The position numbers and the translations under genes were made by a program. The notes under the pieces are model-generated. The model saw only the letters and a program-made list of their open reading frames with translations. It had not been told where the DNA came from and searched no databases. This document shows positions 23,043-35,600 of a stretch of DNA of 64,000 nucleotides, piece by piece. Where the stretch lies: assembly GCA_002286715.1 (NCBI GenBank), contig NSJX01000004.1:1057803-1121802 (forward strand). The letters run 5' to 3'. Position 1 is the stretch's first letter. Every line of letters starts with the position of its first letter. This DNA is from Dentipellis sp. KUC8613. Lineage: Eukaryota; Basidiomycota; Agaricomycetes; Russulales; Hericiaceae.

Positions 23043-25418
23043 ATGGAAGAACAACTTCATCGCATTCGCCTCTCTTTCGTGAACAATGACGAAGAGGAAA
23101 GAACCCGCGAACGTGCGGCGAAGCGCATCCAGCATGCTTGGAATGTCCACAAGGGTAGCAAGGCGAAAGCAAAATACTTGACGCCAGAAACGAGGTGGCA
23201 GGAAGCGACGTCGAATGCACAGTTGGAGGTGATGTTTCCTGCTTCATAAATGACCGTTATGTCGAATAATCTTGTAGCTTTCGAACATGGGAGCCGAGCA
23301 AGGACGGAATAAGGCAAGGGCACGCTGGCGTCGTGCTGGTATCATGACCAGGCGGTTGCAGGACGGCGATCCGATGCTCGAGACTGCAGGCGTCGTTGCT
23401 CCCAATGCAACCCGAAAGCCACTCGAGACGCAGCATTGGCTAGAGCTTATTGACGGGTGAGCTTCGGAGTGCCTGTCGTTCGACTTGTTATTTCTCTAAG
23501 CGCGAACCCCCTGTTAGAAAACACCGCTATGGATCTAATCGTTAGTTGGTGTCATCTGTGTCACTTATACATGACTAACATCTTCGCAGTCAAGGTAGTA
23601 TAGTATCACCTTCACGCCTGCCGATCGCCATACTTATGGAAATTGTTAGTTCTACCACAGACGGTGGAAGGACACAGATACTGAGGAGAATTTCTTCAAG
23701 TGGTTGGTTGAGCCTCATTCCGTCATGAGCTCGAGGACATGCAGCTAATCTGTGTCTCAAAGGCTGGACCACGGAGGCGGGAAAGATCTGTCTCTCCGGG
23801 AATGTCCTAGAGAACAGCTGGAGAAAGAGGTGCGATATGCAACTACCGCGTATTTGTCGCATCTACTAATACGACGCTGTCAATAGCGCATCACGTACGC
23901 TTCTTTGGATATATCTTGAGAACTATGACTAACATTGGTTACATTGACAGGTATCTTTCCAACGAACAACGTGAGTTTGTCGAACACTGCGCACAGGCTG
24001 CATTTCTCACATTGTGCTTCAAGGCCTGAATTACCTTGTTGAGATTGACTCAGACGGGAAATTGCATTGGGCACGAAACAAGATGCTTGTGGACACCACC
24101 GCAGGGCACTGGAAAGACGCTGGTAATGGCGAGGGCATTGTCCCGGAAGACGAGCCTGATGCGCCTCCTCGGCCCTCGACCAATGTGCCTTCTTCGTCCA
24201 CCTCTTCTAGATCGGCTTCTTCTGGCTCCCTCGATAATGCGGCGATGCACTATATCGGAGTACCGAAAGGCAGGAATAAATTGATGAGAGCGTTTTGGCG
24301 CAACTTCACGATTCGTGGACTGGGAGAAAAGCTGCTCAGGAAGACTGTCAGGCGAAATACATGGATATACGTCTCTGTAAGTTTCCACCTGATAGCGTGA
24401 ACTTCCGTGCTCATGGTATTACCAGGATAAAAACTGTGGGGATGCTATTCTTCATTTTCATGGTCATGAGTTGATTGTATGGTAGTCAACATATTCGTAG
24501 GTATCAAAGGTAGGTTGTTTCATCTACCCTGTTTTGCTCCGTCTCTTACCACTGCGCAGACCCTGGGACCTTCCAGCACTCTTCTTTTCTTGCCGGCGGC
24601 CTTGTCACCTCGGCCGGCCTAATATCCGTCAAAGATGGCATGATTCATACTTTGTCCCCGCTCTCAGGGCACTATCGGTACGGGTTCCATTATTTTTGCC
24701 GTTGTCTCACGACTTATAGTTATCTCAAGGACGTCTATAAACGTACCGTCTAACATTCTCCATCTCTTTTTTGTGCTCACAGTTTGCCGCTGTATTATAG
24801 CACTTTCATCAATTCTTGGACATTCTCAAAGAGCGGGGAGTCAATATGGACAAGGTCGAAGTAAGCAAAGCAGAAACGGCGCTATGGCTGTGAGTCGTCC
24901 CATTTCACGGCAAAACGAGTCTCTGGGGTATGGAAGGCTCATACCTATGCAGTATCGAACACCTTGGCAAGCTCAAGAAAGGACAGGCACGCGTCGTCTC
25001 AAAGGGCAAAGCGAAACTTCACAAAGCCAAAGAGGAGATTGAACACCTACCCGAGATCATCAGTGACACTGACTGGAAGAAAGAAATTCTGGAAGGCAGG
25101 AAGAGGAATAAACCTCCAAACGATGGTGCAGCAAATTCATCTGAGCACATAGAGGGCCAAGAAGCAAAAGGTGCGAAAGGTGTTCCACCCGGAGATCTGG
25201 AGGAGAAGATCGTTGATCGGGCCGCTCTGCCTGGCGGTGATGGGCTGAAAGAAAGAGCTGCTGGCGCGGTTGACAACAGAGAGAAGAGCGACGTGTTGGC
25301 ATCGAATCAAGATGCGGAAGGGAGAAGCGAGGGCAGACCTGTAGAACAATTCCGGCCTCCAGACGACAAACCGTTTACACAAGACCATAGGGGAGAGTCC
25401 TCAAGTAGTGACACGTAG
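23043..25418 (+). CDS. IQ-motif calmodulin-binding protein, IQM-like
   Basis: Fifteen exons (23043-23228, 23278-23456, 23518-23540, 23590-23594, 23650-23702, 23763-23829, 23887-23894, 23951-23970, 24024-24376, 24426-24435, 24486-24509, 24560-24677, 24730-24742, 24801-24889, 24953-25418) give 537 aa. An IQ motif ([18 protein letters not shown]) lies near the start. The conserved core runs [13 protein letters not shown] sequence, [86 protein letters not shown] and [13 protein letters not shown], as in fungal homologues of plant IQM proteins. The C-terminal 140 residues are charged and disordered. Exons of 5, 8, 10 and 13 nt are required to keep the frame and these motifs. Biological role unknown. 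Confidence 0.82.
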
Positions 25419-25588
25419 AAAACCTAGTTTACTGCGGTCAAGGGTACTTGTTCATATGGTACACATATATACCAGACTTGCAAGGTACTGTACATCGATA
25501 CTTTCTTGTTTTACGCTCTGCTCCATTTGCTTTCAATATTGGATATACCAACTGGCACCGCAGCCTACAGTTTGGCAAGGAGTGCACG

Positions 25589-26294
25589 TCAGCATACTGA
25601 AGAGGTAGATGTTGGCACTCCGCGTACCTTCTCGTCGTAGTCTACCCATTCTCCGTCCTCCAGCTCTACCTCATTGAAAGGCGTATTTGATGAGACACCG
25701 ACGCATTTCCATATTCCCTGATATTCTCATATCTACACTGCTATCTTGTGGAGATATATGATTAGCTTACCCTAGGGTCGAATCCGGTGAACTCAAGGCC
25801 TCGACAGTCAATAGTCACGAATGGAGAAAATTGGCCATTCGCATCCGCCGAGTAGGGTTGCGGCGGGGAGGCCGCCTCAAACTTGGCCGAACTTTCGCGC
25901 TTGCACAGACCACAGCGCCACACAAAGTGTGCTGTGCTTCCTTTGCCCGCATTTACTTCACGCTCTTCCTATCGAATATTTGTCGGGACGGCCTAATACG
26001 CCACCACAGGGCGTGCGACGTACCACGCGGTTCAGAGAAACAAATTTCGGGTGGGTTTCATTGCAGCTTGTGCACCTCACCTGGACATAGGCTCCAGGAT
26101 GTCGCTCCAACATGGAGACGAGGAACACTGACCTGAAAGAAATATTCGAATTCATCCGAGGCCGGTACGAGATCAGTCACGTTCTCGAGATCTGCTTTGA
26201 TCGAAAGTAACAGGCGCTGATAAAATTGACGTTAAATTCTCTCAACACGATAGATAGAGACCAGATGGAGACGAGCAAGCTCACTCACGACCAT
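25589..26294 (-). CDS. CXXC-motif zinc-binding protein (UPF0587/DUF866)
   Basis: Five exons (complement of 26289-26294, 26133-26216, 26024-26080, 25771-25968, 25589-25717) give 157 aa, the family length. The first coding exon is just ATG GTC. Two CxxC knuckles (VRCTSCNETH and RCGLCKRE) would bind one zinc. ADLENVTDLVPASDEFEYFFQ-type sequence, ECRGLEFTGFDPRGIWKCVG-type sequence and DGEWVDYDEK are the family signature. The human homologue is C1orf123/CZIB; molecular function is still poorly known. The last codons after YDEK may be altered by one more small intron, so the C terminus is less certain. Confidence 0.87.
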
Positions 26295-26443
26295 GGGGAT
26301 AGATGGGTGGAGTGGCGAGCAGCAAAGCGGTTGTTTGGGCGTGTGTGGCAAGAGCCTCGACTGTATTCCAAATTAGGAGACGCCTCCTCAAGTTTCCGTG
26401 CGCTGCTTCAAGTTCGCGTCGAGCTCGGACTTGTCAACACAAA
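26295..26443. promoter_or_regulatory. 149-bp bidirectional promoter, CXXC zinc protein and mS35
   Basis: The ATGs of two divergent genes are separated by 149 bases with no other ORF. No TATA box or ACGCGT is visible. Confidence 0.55.
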
Positions 26444-27410
26444 ATGCGCCTTCTCACTCCACTGCGCAGGACCGCTGCCGTCGCTCGTGCGACGCGCTCG
26501 GTCCACTCGACTGCCGTCTTGGCCTATCCCCGTTCTGCCCCACCACGCACGCCAAGTGCCGCTGCTATAGTGGAGGAGATTGCCGACCTGGAAGGCACGG
26601 AGCAGCCGCAGAGGATGGAGTGGAAGGAGGAGGATTGTGAAGAGCCATTCATGGATGACGACTCTTCGTCTGGAGGTCATATCTGGTTGAACCAGCAACG
26701 ACAGACGCTCCAGTACCTCCGCCTCATCGAGCACGAGATGCCTCAGCTTGTCGGTGCGTCGAGGTCATTTGCTTGTATACTCACTATCTGACTCTTCGTT
26801 GAAGCTTTCCGCAAACCATTCGTTCCGCCTACCTCTGAGACTCCTATCGTTGTTCGCTCTATCTCATACGCTGGCGAAGAACACCCCGCGACTGTGAAGC
26901 GTGTCATCACCGTTCCTGTGTCCCGACTTCCGTTGAAGGACAAGCACGCCGTCTATAAGTTCCGCCTGCTTGCTGGAGTACGTTGGACGCCTGAACCTCC
27001 GAAAGATTCTGGCCTCAAAGCTGGAGAGAGTGGGAAGGACGGGTACATTAAAATATCCTGCGAAGATTTCCCCAGACCAGCTATGAACCTCAAGTGGGCA
27101 AGCGACACTCTTGACAAGCTGATTGAGGAGGCGAACGTAAGTCTTTTAAGCAGATATCTCGCGGAGTTACTCACGCAATCTACAGAATGGTAAAGACCAG
27201 TTCAGGGATGTCCCTTATGATCGTCGACACTTGGACGCGAAAGCCATCAAGGCCGGAAAGGGCAAGCTCATTCGGGACATGGCGGGCGGAGTGGGTCGTT
27301 ACGCTTCAGTGCCCTCTCTCAAGGACTTCCCGAAGTCGTGGCTGCCGAAGGTGCCTAAGCAGACCCAGCAGCCGTCCAGCGATGCAGCACCCGAGCAGCC
27401 CTCGTTATGA
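26444..27410 (+). CDS. mitochondrial small-subunit ribosomal protein mS35 (Rsm24-type)
   Basis: Three exons (26444-26753, 26805-27136, 27186-27410) give 288 aa. The first 30 residues are Arg/Ala/Thr-rich with no acidic residue, a clear mitochondrial presequence. The mS35 domain follows: RLIEHEMPQLVAFRKPFVPP, RSISYAGEEHPA, KVTVPVSRLPL-type sequence, YIKISCEDFP and NLKWASDTLDKLI. It is a structural protein of the mitochondrial 28S/37S subunit. The C-terminal tail is Gln/Pro-rich. Confidence 0.88.
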
Positions 27411-27605
27411 TGTTGTCGTTGGACTCTATTGTGATTTTTACTATCCTATTAATGCGAGTTATATCCTAGACCGCTCTCGTGCTAGTGACCCTTGCGTAGT
27501 CGCAGCATCACGTGAATTCGGATCCAGGAACATTGCACAATTCCGAATTCGAAGGTGAGAACATGCTCGCAAATCATGGTCACGGACGCCTTTCCTCTGC
27601 CCACC

Positions 27606-28771
27606 ATGACCAACGTTATTCGAGCATCAGTCGTTCAGACGTGCACCGCGGCGTATTCACTCGCTGATACGCTGGACAAGCTCGAGCGCCTTACCATCCT
27701 AGCAAAGGAGAGAGATGGCAGCCAGCTTGCAGTCTTTCCTGAAGCATTGTAAGCGAGAGCTTCGACCAGGCTTCCTATCGATCACTAACGATTCCCAAAG
27801 CATAGGAGGTTATCCGAAGATGTCCACCTTTGGTGCGGTCGTAGGAGAGCGGTCGATCCAAGGCCGTGATGAATTCCTCCGCTACTACAAAGCCGCTATT
27901 GAGCTTCCCTCCCCTGCTCTTGAGCATATTGAGAAAGTGAGCAGAGAGACCGGCGTGTTTCTGGTTGTGGGGGTCATAGAACGCGATGGAGGTACACTCT
28001 ACTGCACTGCCATCTTCGTCGACCCGAACCAGGGCTTTGTTGGAAAGCACCGCAAGCTCATGCCGACTGCGTCGGAGCGATTGATATGGGGCCAGGGAGG
28101 CCCAGACACACTTCCAGTCGTGGAAGCACAGTTCACCTCGAGGAAGGCTGAGGAAAATGGAGTCTCAGCTAAGCTCTCGGCTACCATATGCTGGTAAGTC
28201 ATGTATACTTCGACCATGAACAGGCTTCGCCTGACGAGGGAGTTGCCATTAGGGAAAACTATATGCCCCTGCGTAGGTCTCTCAGTCTGAAGAAGTGTGC
28301 ATGACCTTCTCAATGTCTCTGAAGTGCGAACCTTCTATTATTCCAAGGGAACCCAGATCTACTGTGCGCCTACTGTTGATGCACGCCCCGCATGGCAACA
28401 TACGATGGCGCATATTGCACTGGAAGGCCGCTGCTTCGTCCTGTCTGCCTGCCAGTTTGCTCAAGAGAAGGACTATCCTGCGGAGCATCCGGTCGCAGAC
28501 GTCAACGCTCGCAATCCAGAGGCTGTCATGATCGCTGGTGGAAGCGTCATTATCAGCCCGCTCGGAACAGTCCTGGCAGGACCATTGCTGGATGGCGAGG
28601 GTGTTCTCACTGCTGAACTCGACCTCGACGACATCGCACGCGGGAAGTTCGATCTGGATGTGGTCGGGCACTACGCAAGAAACGATAGTGCGTACAATGT
28701 GCTTCACTTGGCCCGTTCCCCGTGTCTGATCCTTGTCTTCAGTTTTCCACTTGGAAACGACCGGGGTATGA
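27606..28771 (+). CDS. nitrilase-superfamily carbon-nitrogen hydrolase
   Basis: Five exons (27606-27748, 27801-28193, 28253-28272, 28325-28687, 28743-28771) give 315 aa. The catalytic triad of plant/fungal nitrilases is complete: Glu in VFPEAFIGGYPK, Lys in GKHRKLMPT, and Cys in ATICWENYMPLLR. The substrate-lid region (YCAPTVDARPAWQHTM) and SVIISPLGTVLAGP are also typical. Such enzymes convert nitriles to acids or amides; I cannot tell nitrilase from cyanide hydratase by eye. Exon 3 is only 20 nt and carries the residues right after the catalytic Cys. The start at 27606 is used; an in-frame ATG at 27555 exists but adds atypical residues. Confidence 0.87.
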
Positions 28772-29290
28772 CAAGTCTAGTTTCGAGATCTAACTGACCC
28801 CTACCAAGGAGTGGTCTGGCGTGCCTGTATGCAGCAAGGTACATAATATGAAATGTCATTGTCATACTTGAAACCAGCAGCCACAGGCTCTTGCCACTAC
28901 ATCAGACCCTTGCGGCCATGAATGCGCAGGTAACTTTGACCGAGGCACAATGTCTCACAGTTCAAGACAATCACAAAATTGCCAGGGCCATTTTTGCCAC
29001 GAAGCGCATTGCTGAACACATGTGTTGTGTTTACCAAAGATGTGGGCGCCTTATGACCGGGGCCTTTAACGCCTCTTCCACAAAGGGACAAGTCTCATGT
29101 CGCTTACGGCCTTGTGGCTGGGTGGATAAGATACGCATTGACACATCTTTTGTCAAAAGGGCATGAAGCAGAGTATAAAGTACTCGGATCGCCTGAGCAG
29201 ACCATTTTGCTATAATAACCCCCCGTTGACGGGCCTGTCCTCGCATAAATCCCCGTTCTCACCTCGACCCATCTCTAACGACCTGGAATA
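28772..29290. other. nitrilase 3' flank and promoter of the orphan gene
   Basis: No gene seen. A TATAAA element at 29174-29179 lies about 115 bases before the ATG of the next ORF, a plausible core promoter position for a fungal gene. Confidence 0.4.
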
Positions 29291-29965
29291 ATGGCTAATT
29301 CGTCTTGCTATCATGAATCCTCCGACGCCCACGTTGCACTCATGTCAGCATATATGGCTCGTTACCCGCAGGCGGGTAACATCCAAGTCCGCCCCAAACC
29401 AGCATCTCATCTATCCAGCCGAGCAAGTAAAGCGAATCAGTCTAGAGCGCCGCCGCCAACAGATAACGCTCCGGTCAAAAGCCTAGGAGAAGGCGCCTTC
29501 ATGAAGGATGTGCGCTTCTGCAAGAAGGCGGACGGCACGGTGATAGCAGTGCCGAAAGAGACCGGATTCGGGAGCACGGGGCGGACAATTTATGAGGGCA
29601 AGGCAAGGCAGGAGTGGACGAGGAAGGAAGGACGGAAGGCAGAAAGCCGATCGAAGCGGGATGCTACAAGAATGGACCACCGTCGACCTACGCCATCGCA
29701 TGCACGGAATCCAGTCGAACAAGAGAAGCACTGGCAAGCATACAGTAGCGACAGCCGCCCGTGTCCAAGCACGATACCCGCGTGGTTTGACGCAATGGCG
29801 ACAATTGGCAACGTTGCGTTAACAGGGCCGTCTTTCACGGAACCCAGTGACCATGACGAGCAACTGGGATTCTGCGCGATAGAGATAGAGGAGACGTTGG
29901 ACCAGGAGATGATGAATGCTGAGGAGATCTTTGCGACATTTATCGAGGCGGGTCGGCGCTGTTGA
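29291..29965 (+). CDS. uncharacterised single-exon protein, 224 aa
   Basis: An intronless ORF with an upstream TATAAA and a clean stop. I recognise no family. The N terminus is polar and Ser-rich. The middle holds GAFMKDVRFCKKADGTVIAVPKE-type sequence, followed by a very basic stretch (about residues 100-140) and an acidic tail ending in a predicted amphipathic helix (EEIFATFIEAGRRC). There is no signal peptide or TM segment. Being intronless among multi-exon neighbours, it could be a young or lineage-specific gene. Coding status rests on ORF length and codon composition only. Confidence 0.5.
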   Translation: MANSSCYHESSDAHVALMSAYMARYPQAGNIQVRPKPASHLSSRASKANQSRAPPPTDNAPVKSLGEGAFMKDVRFCKKADGTVIAVPKETGFGSTGRTIYEGKARQEWTRKEGRKAESRSKRDATRMDHRRPTPSHARNPVEQEKHWQAYSSDSRPCPSTIPAWFDAMATIGNVALTGPSFTEPSDHDEQLGFCAIEIEETLDQEMMNAEEIFATFIEAGRRC

Positions 29966-30442
29966 GCGGCGCAGAGGTGGCATAAGGTGGCTTTCTAGTG
30001 TACAAGGGATGATTTAATGACCGTAGAACAATACGAAAGGGGACATTAATGTTGACACGGGGGTGCTTCTGAGGCTACGAAGGGAATGGGGTGCCGCACG
30101 TTTGACGCATGGCATGAGCATGGAGGGAGACTATAAGAGAAAGGACAGGATAGGAAGGCAGAGGTCATGTCGATCGTATCTGAAGACGAAGAGAAACGGG
30201 GGATCAACTGGGTGAGCATATCGCAGAAGAAAGATTTAGAGAGGTGCTAACGGCGACGGTAGCATCTGCTGTTGCCGAGACCGAAGGTGCGCGCCACAGG
30301 AAGCCAGCACTCACAGAGCAAACAAGTACAACGCCGACGCCCAACTTCTTTCCTTCCCCCCGTCCAGGTCAACGTGAATGTAACCCTCCTTCTCTTCCTC
30401 CCTCTTCCTCCTTCACTTACCCATTACTCTCTGTTTTAATAG
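29966..30442. other. orphan 3' flank and septin 5' leader
   Basis: No ORF of note. A CT-rich tract ends in TTTTAATAG directly before the septin ATG at 30443, which looks like a 3' splice site, so the septin probably has a 5' UTR intron ending at 30442. Confidence 0.45.
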
Positions 30443-32163
30443 ATGACGGACTCCTACGTCTCCAGCCGCAACGGCGATTTGTCCCCCTCGCCGAACGGCG
30501 GTGCAAATGGTTCCACCGCGTCCCTCCCTAACAACACGACTGGCATTTCCCCCATAGTCCGCAAGAAGCTCATGGGCTACGTCGGTTTTGCCAACCTCCC
30601 GAACCAGGTCCACCGGAAGAGCGTCAGGAAGGGCTTCCAGTTCACTGTTATGGTCGTGGGTACGTGTACACGTTTCACCCAACATGAGCCGCCTCGTTTG
30701 ACGCGTCGTCATATAGGCGAGTCTGGTTTGGGAAAGTCGACACTTGTCAACACCTTGTTCAACACGCCCCTCTATCCGCCTAAGGAGCAGCTCCCTCCCA
30801 ATGCCGAGCGACCGCAGACCGTCGCTATTGAGAGTATTAGCGCTGGTAATGATCCCGTGCTTTTCCTTCCATAAGCGCGTCGCTAATCATATCATATACA
30901 GATATTGAGGAGAACGGTGTTCGTTTGCGTTTGACTGTCGTTGACACTCCTGGGTTTGGCGACTTCGTCAACAACGACGACAGGTTCGTCTGTGACATTC
31001 TCTTATGACCACCATCTCTACTAATATGTGAACTGTATCACAGCTGGAAGCCAATCGTTGAGAACATCGAGTCCCGGTTCGACTCGTATCTTGAGCAGGA
31101 GAACCGTGTCAACCGACAAAAGGTCGTTGACAACCGGGTGCATGCCTGCCTCTACTTCATTCAGCCCACCGGCCACTCGTAAGTCCTTTACGCTCTGTTT
31201 GTTACCGCGTATATTCATCGTTCGGTAGCTTGAAGCCTCTGGACATTGAATTCATGCGCCGGCTGCACACGAAAGTTAACCTCATCCCCATCATTGCCAA
31301 GGCGGACACGCTTACGGATGAAGAGGTGGCAGAGTTCAAGGCTAGGGTAAGCATGCACCGTGATGGCGCAGCAAGATGCTTCATTTTTACTCCATATGTA
31401 GATTCTTGCCGACATCGCCTATCACAACATCCACATCTTCGAAGCTCCCAGATACGAGAACGAAGATGAGGAGACACTTGCAGAGGCAGAAGAGATTGCC
31501 AGCAAAATTCCTTTTGCTGTGGTCGGCTCGAACTTGGTGGTGGATACACCTGATGGTCGTCAGGTTCGGGGGCGCTCATACCCATGGGGTGTTATTGAGG
31601 TCGACAATGAGGAGCATTGCGACTTCGTCAAGCTGCGCCAGATGCTGGTGCGGACTTACATGGAGGAGCTGAGAGAGTACACCAACGACGTCCTCTACGA
31701 GAACTGGCGAACGGAAAAGCTGATCAGTATGGGTGTTGCTCAGGACTCCAGCGTCTTCAAGGAGGTCAAGTATGTCCACTCTCGTTGCCTTTCTATCCTA
31801 CTGCATGTTGACCTGTCCTACTAGCCCGGCTTTGCGCATGCAAGAGGAACGTGTCTTGCACGAGGCAAAGCTCGCGAAGATGGAGGCCGAGATGAAGATG
31901 GTCTTCCAACAAAAGGTGCAGGAGAAGGAGGCCAAGCTCAAGCAGTCCGAAGAGGAGCTCTATGCCAGACATCGGGAGATGAAGGAGGCTTTGGACAAGC
32001 AGCGCGCCGACTTGGAGGAAAAGAAGCGGAAGATCGAGAGCGGCAGGCCCTTGACTCCCGAGAAGGGTTCGGTAAGCACCGTGAAATATTCTGGAAACTC
32101 TCCACCGTGCTTACGACTGTCCAACTACAGAAACCCACAAGGAAGGGCTTCCTTCGCACTTGA
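30443..32163 (+). CDS. CDC3: septin, Cdc3/AspB type
   Basis: Eight exons (30443-30659, 30717-30845, 30902-30983, 31044-31178, 31229-31346, 31402-31769, 31825-32071, 32131-32163) give 442 aa. A polybasic membrane-binding segment and [20 protein letters not shown] precede the GTPase domain. G1 is [10 protein letters not shown]3 DTPGFGD, G4 AKADTLT. The septin unique element ([20 protein letters not shown]) follows, then a C-terminal coiled coil (about residues 350-425). Septins form hetero-oligomeric filaments at the bud neck, septa and branches. The VGFANLPNQ signature and long coiled coil point to the Cdc3 class rather than Cdc10. Confidence 0.9.
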
Positions 32164-32634
32164 AGGATGTCACCTTGGCTCGCAAAATCACCGTTCTGCG
32201 CTCTCTTTGCTTTCTTAATACATATTGGCACCGTTCAGCTGCTCCCGGTCTAGTCTTGGTATCGTACTTTCCCTATTTCTGTACGAAGGCTGTGTCCTAT
32301 TTCTCGTCAAGTGCCTCTGAACACTTCTCACACTCGTTTGGATGGATATCCGGGCGGCGACGCCTCTCTTCTATATGAATACCATTATCGCTTTTTGTTT
32401 TAGTTGGCTTCGATGAATCGTTGAGTCGACGATTATTTGACGAATATATGATACCACGGCTCGCTTGCCCCTGCTAAGCTCTGCAAACTCTGTGATCAGC
32501 GTGATTCCTCGATTGGCAGTACTTGCTTTTTCTGCTTTTGGGCAAAGTCCGAGACGCGCCTCCGGTGGCTCACCTTCAGTGGCTTTGATTTCTAACTTGC
32601 ATGCACAGATCTCTCCTTCTCTCTTCCCTCCGCC
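32164..32634. other. septin 3' flank and MTR10-type gene promoter
   Basis: T-rich presumed 3' UTR of the septin and 5' flank of the transportin gene. No other gene is seen. Confidence 0.5.
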
Positions 32635-35600
32635 ATGACCGAAGTCCAAGATCTGTTCTCTGCATTAGAAGTCTTCGGCCGTACCACCAACAAAGCGGAA
32701 CTAGACAAAGCCAATGAGTGGCTTGAGAGGTTTCAGCACGCGGTATGTGGATTTAATTTATATCACTCGAGGCTCTCTAACCATCGCATGGCGTTCTCGC
32801 TTAGCCTAATTCATGGGCGATCTGCAATCTCATTCTGCAGTCCTCCGAGTCACCGCCTCCAACGAAGGTGTTTGCGGCCCAGACACTGCGGGGCAAGGTG
32901 TGTCATGCGTCGCGTATCCTCGGCGTTGCAGAGGCTCATCCATCCTGGACATCATCCAGGTGACCCATGACCTCAGCCAGGTTGACCCCCAGAATCAGCT
33001 TGCCTTGCGCGATACCCTCATCGCCACTCTCCAACTCTACCAGAATGGACCGCGGAATATCGTCGTGCAACTGTGTTTAGCGCTTTCCGGCCTTGCACTC
33101 CAGCTTCCGGCATGGAAGAACGCCGTCCAGGGCCTTATAGACACTTTTGGAAAGAACCCAGCAACTGTGCCAATCCTGCTGCAGTTCTTGACCGTGCTTC
33201 CGGATGAGCTCAACACGAACACAAAAATTCCGGTCACGGTTAGTCTAACTTTGTCCACGCCACTTTCTGCGGAGACTGATAGGCTCCTATAGGACCAAGA
33301 GTATAGGGAGAGGGCTGCCGAGTTGCTGACAGAGAATGCATCGCGGGTTCTGGATCTTTTGTCAATGTACGTCCAGGCATCAGGTGAGCACCCATTCCTA
33401 TCGAGTCATCTGTCTATAGCTCAGCGCCTTCGTCAATCCACAAGGGGTCACGCAGGACATCCAGACACAGGTGTTCCAATGCCTGCGCAATTGGCTGATT
33501 GCAGGCGAAATCTCTGCTACGGATTTGGCGGCCACACCACTTTTCGACTACTGCTTTGAGGCTCTGGCATCCGAGGCGCTCTTCGACACCGCCGTGGATG
33601 TTGTCTGCGATCTCATCCATGAGACACAAGAAATTGATGACAACATGCCCGTCATAGAGCGCATCGTTCCCAAAGTCATCTCTCTGAGGCCTCTCCTTAC
33701 AGCAGCTGGCGAGGACGCCGAGAAGACGAAGGGTTACGCGCGTATATTCGCGGAGGCAGGCGAAACCTACCGTCTCCTCATTCTGCAACACACCGAGATT
33801 TTCTTCCCTATCGTAGAGGCCATTAGCGAGTGCTCCGCCTACCCCGACCTGGACGTCGTGCCCATCACCTTCCCTTTCTGGACTCGACTCGCTTCGAGCA
33901 TTGGCAAGAAGGCATCGGTTTCGCCACTCTTCTTCGAGGCATACAAGAACCTGATGTCTGTTGTCATTCGTCACCTGCACTTCCCCCCAGAGTCCAGTCC
34001 TATGCGTGGTCAAGAACTGGACGACTTCCGGTCTTTCAGGCATGTCATGGGTGATACGCTGAAGGACTGCTGTCATGTCCTCGGGACGGAGCCGTGCCTC
34101 ATGACTGCGTATGACATGATCTCCGTGGCGTTGGCTCAGGGCAACAACGCGACTTGGCAATCAATCGAAGCTCCGTTGTTCGCTATGAGGTCTATGGGGG
34201 CACAGATTGAGCTCAACGATGAGAAGGCAGTGCCGAAAATCCTCGACCTCATCCCGATGCTTCCCTTGCATCCCCGCGTGCGCTACGCAGCACTTCTGAT
34301 TATCTCCCGCTACACAGAATGGATCAATCTGCACCCCAACTACATTCAGAGCTCGTTGCAATATGTCTCTGCAGGATTCGAAGATTCAGACCTGGAGGTC
34401 GTTGGAGCCGCTGGGCACACGTTCAAGTATCTCTGCCAAGATTGTAAACAAGTACGTTGCGTCGACCGCATCCCTGGACAAGCAAATTAACCCGCATCTG
34501 CAGCATCTTATCTCATTTTTGCCTCAACTGCACGCCTTTGTGGCAACTGTTGCATCGAAGCTACTGCAGGCCGATAAAGTTGTTATATACGAGGCCATTG
34601 CTCACGTCATCTCTGCTATGCCCATGGAACAAGCGGCACAATCTCTGAGAACTTTTGCACTCGAGATTCTTGCACCCGTTCACGATCTGGCCGGAAAGCC
34701 GACCGTGGCCTCCAAGGAAGATCTGCAACGTGCTTGCGGTAAGTTCTATTGACTATGATGCGCGTGCGCGTTGCTTACTTCAAAGTAGATGGTTTGGCGA
34801 ACTTGGAGACCATGCTGCACGTTGTCGGGACATTCGGAGAAGACCTGCCGGAAGCTTGTCAAAATACTGCACAGGAGGCCTGGGCCATCTTCGACATCTT
34901 CCTGGCGAAGTATGGAACTGATTTCCACTGCTCCGAACACGTCACTCGCGTCCTCCGTCACGGTCTTACTCTGTTCGGCTCTGCGGCCTTGCCCGTTGCT
35001 CCGAGTGTGCTGGGGAGGATGACCTCCGGCTTCGAGAGCACTGGTTATGGTAATTATGTTTGGATTGCGGGCAAGACCGTCTCGCGGTTCGGGAATGAGG
35101 AGGACCCACAATTGCGGGCTGCTTTCAAAGAAATGTATGAGCGGACAACGAACAAGATGGTCGCTTTGATCCAAGAGAAGACGCCGTCCGCTGTTCCAGA
35201 TGGTGCGTATTCACTGCAGTTCGCGAGCCGACCGCAAGTTAACGGTATCACTACGAACAGTGCTCGAAGATTATGTTCAAATGCTGCTTGCCCTTGTCGA
35301 ATATGGCCCTGATATATTCTTCGAGTCTTCTGCCTTCCCCCTGGCCTTCCGGGTGGCCATGTCCGCTTTGACGCTCGTCCAGACGGATCCCATCTTCGCG
35401 TCCTTGGATCTCATTCGCATCATCCTCTGCCACGACTGCCTCTCGCCCAATGAGCGTAACCCGCCGCCGAAGTTCCCGATATATGCATCGTCTATACGCC
35501 AAACGATCGACAAAGAGGGCTTCGACCTGGTCGGGCTGCTGATGTCTGGTCTGGTCGGTGATTTCCCTGAGGAGTCTCCCTCGACCATTATCACCATATT

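Noticed and set aside
33414..34160. 248-aa minus-strand ORF
   Set aside because: It is antisense to the large exon of the MTR10-type gene and has no recognisable protein.
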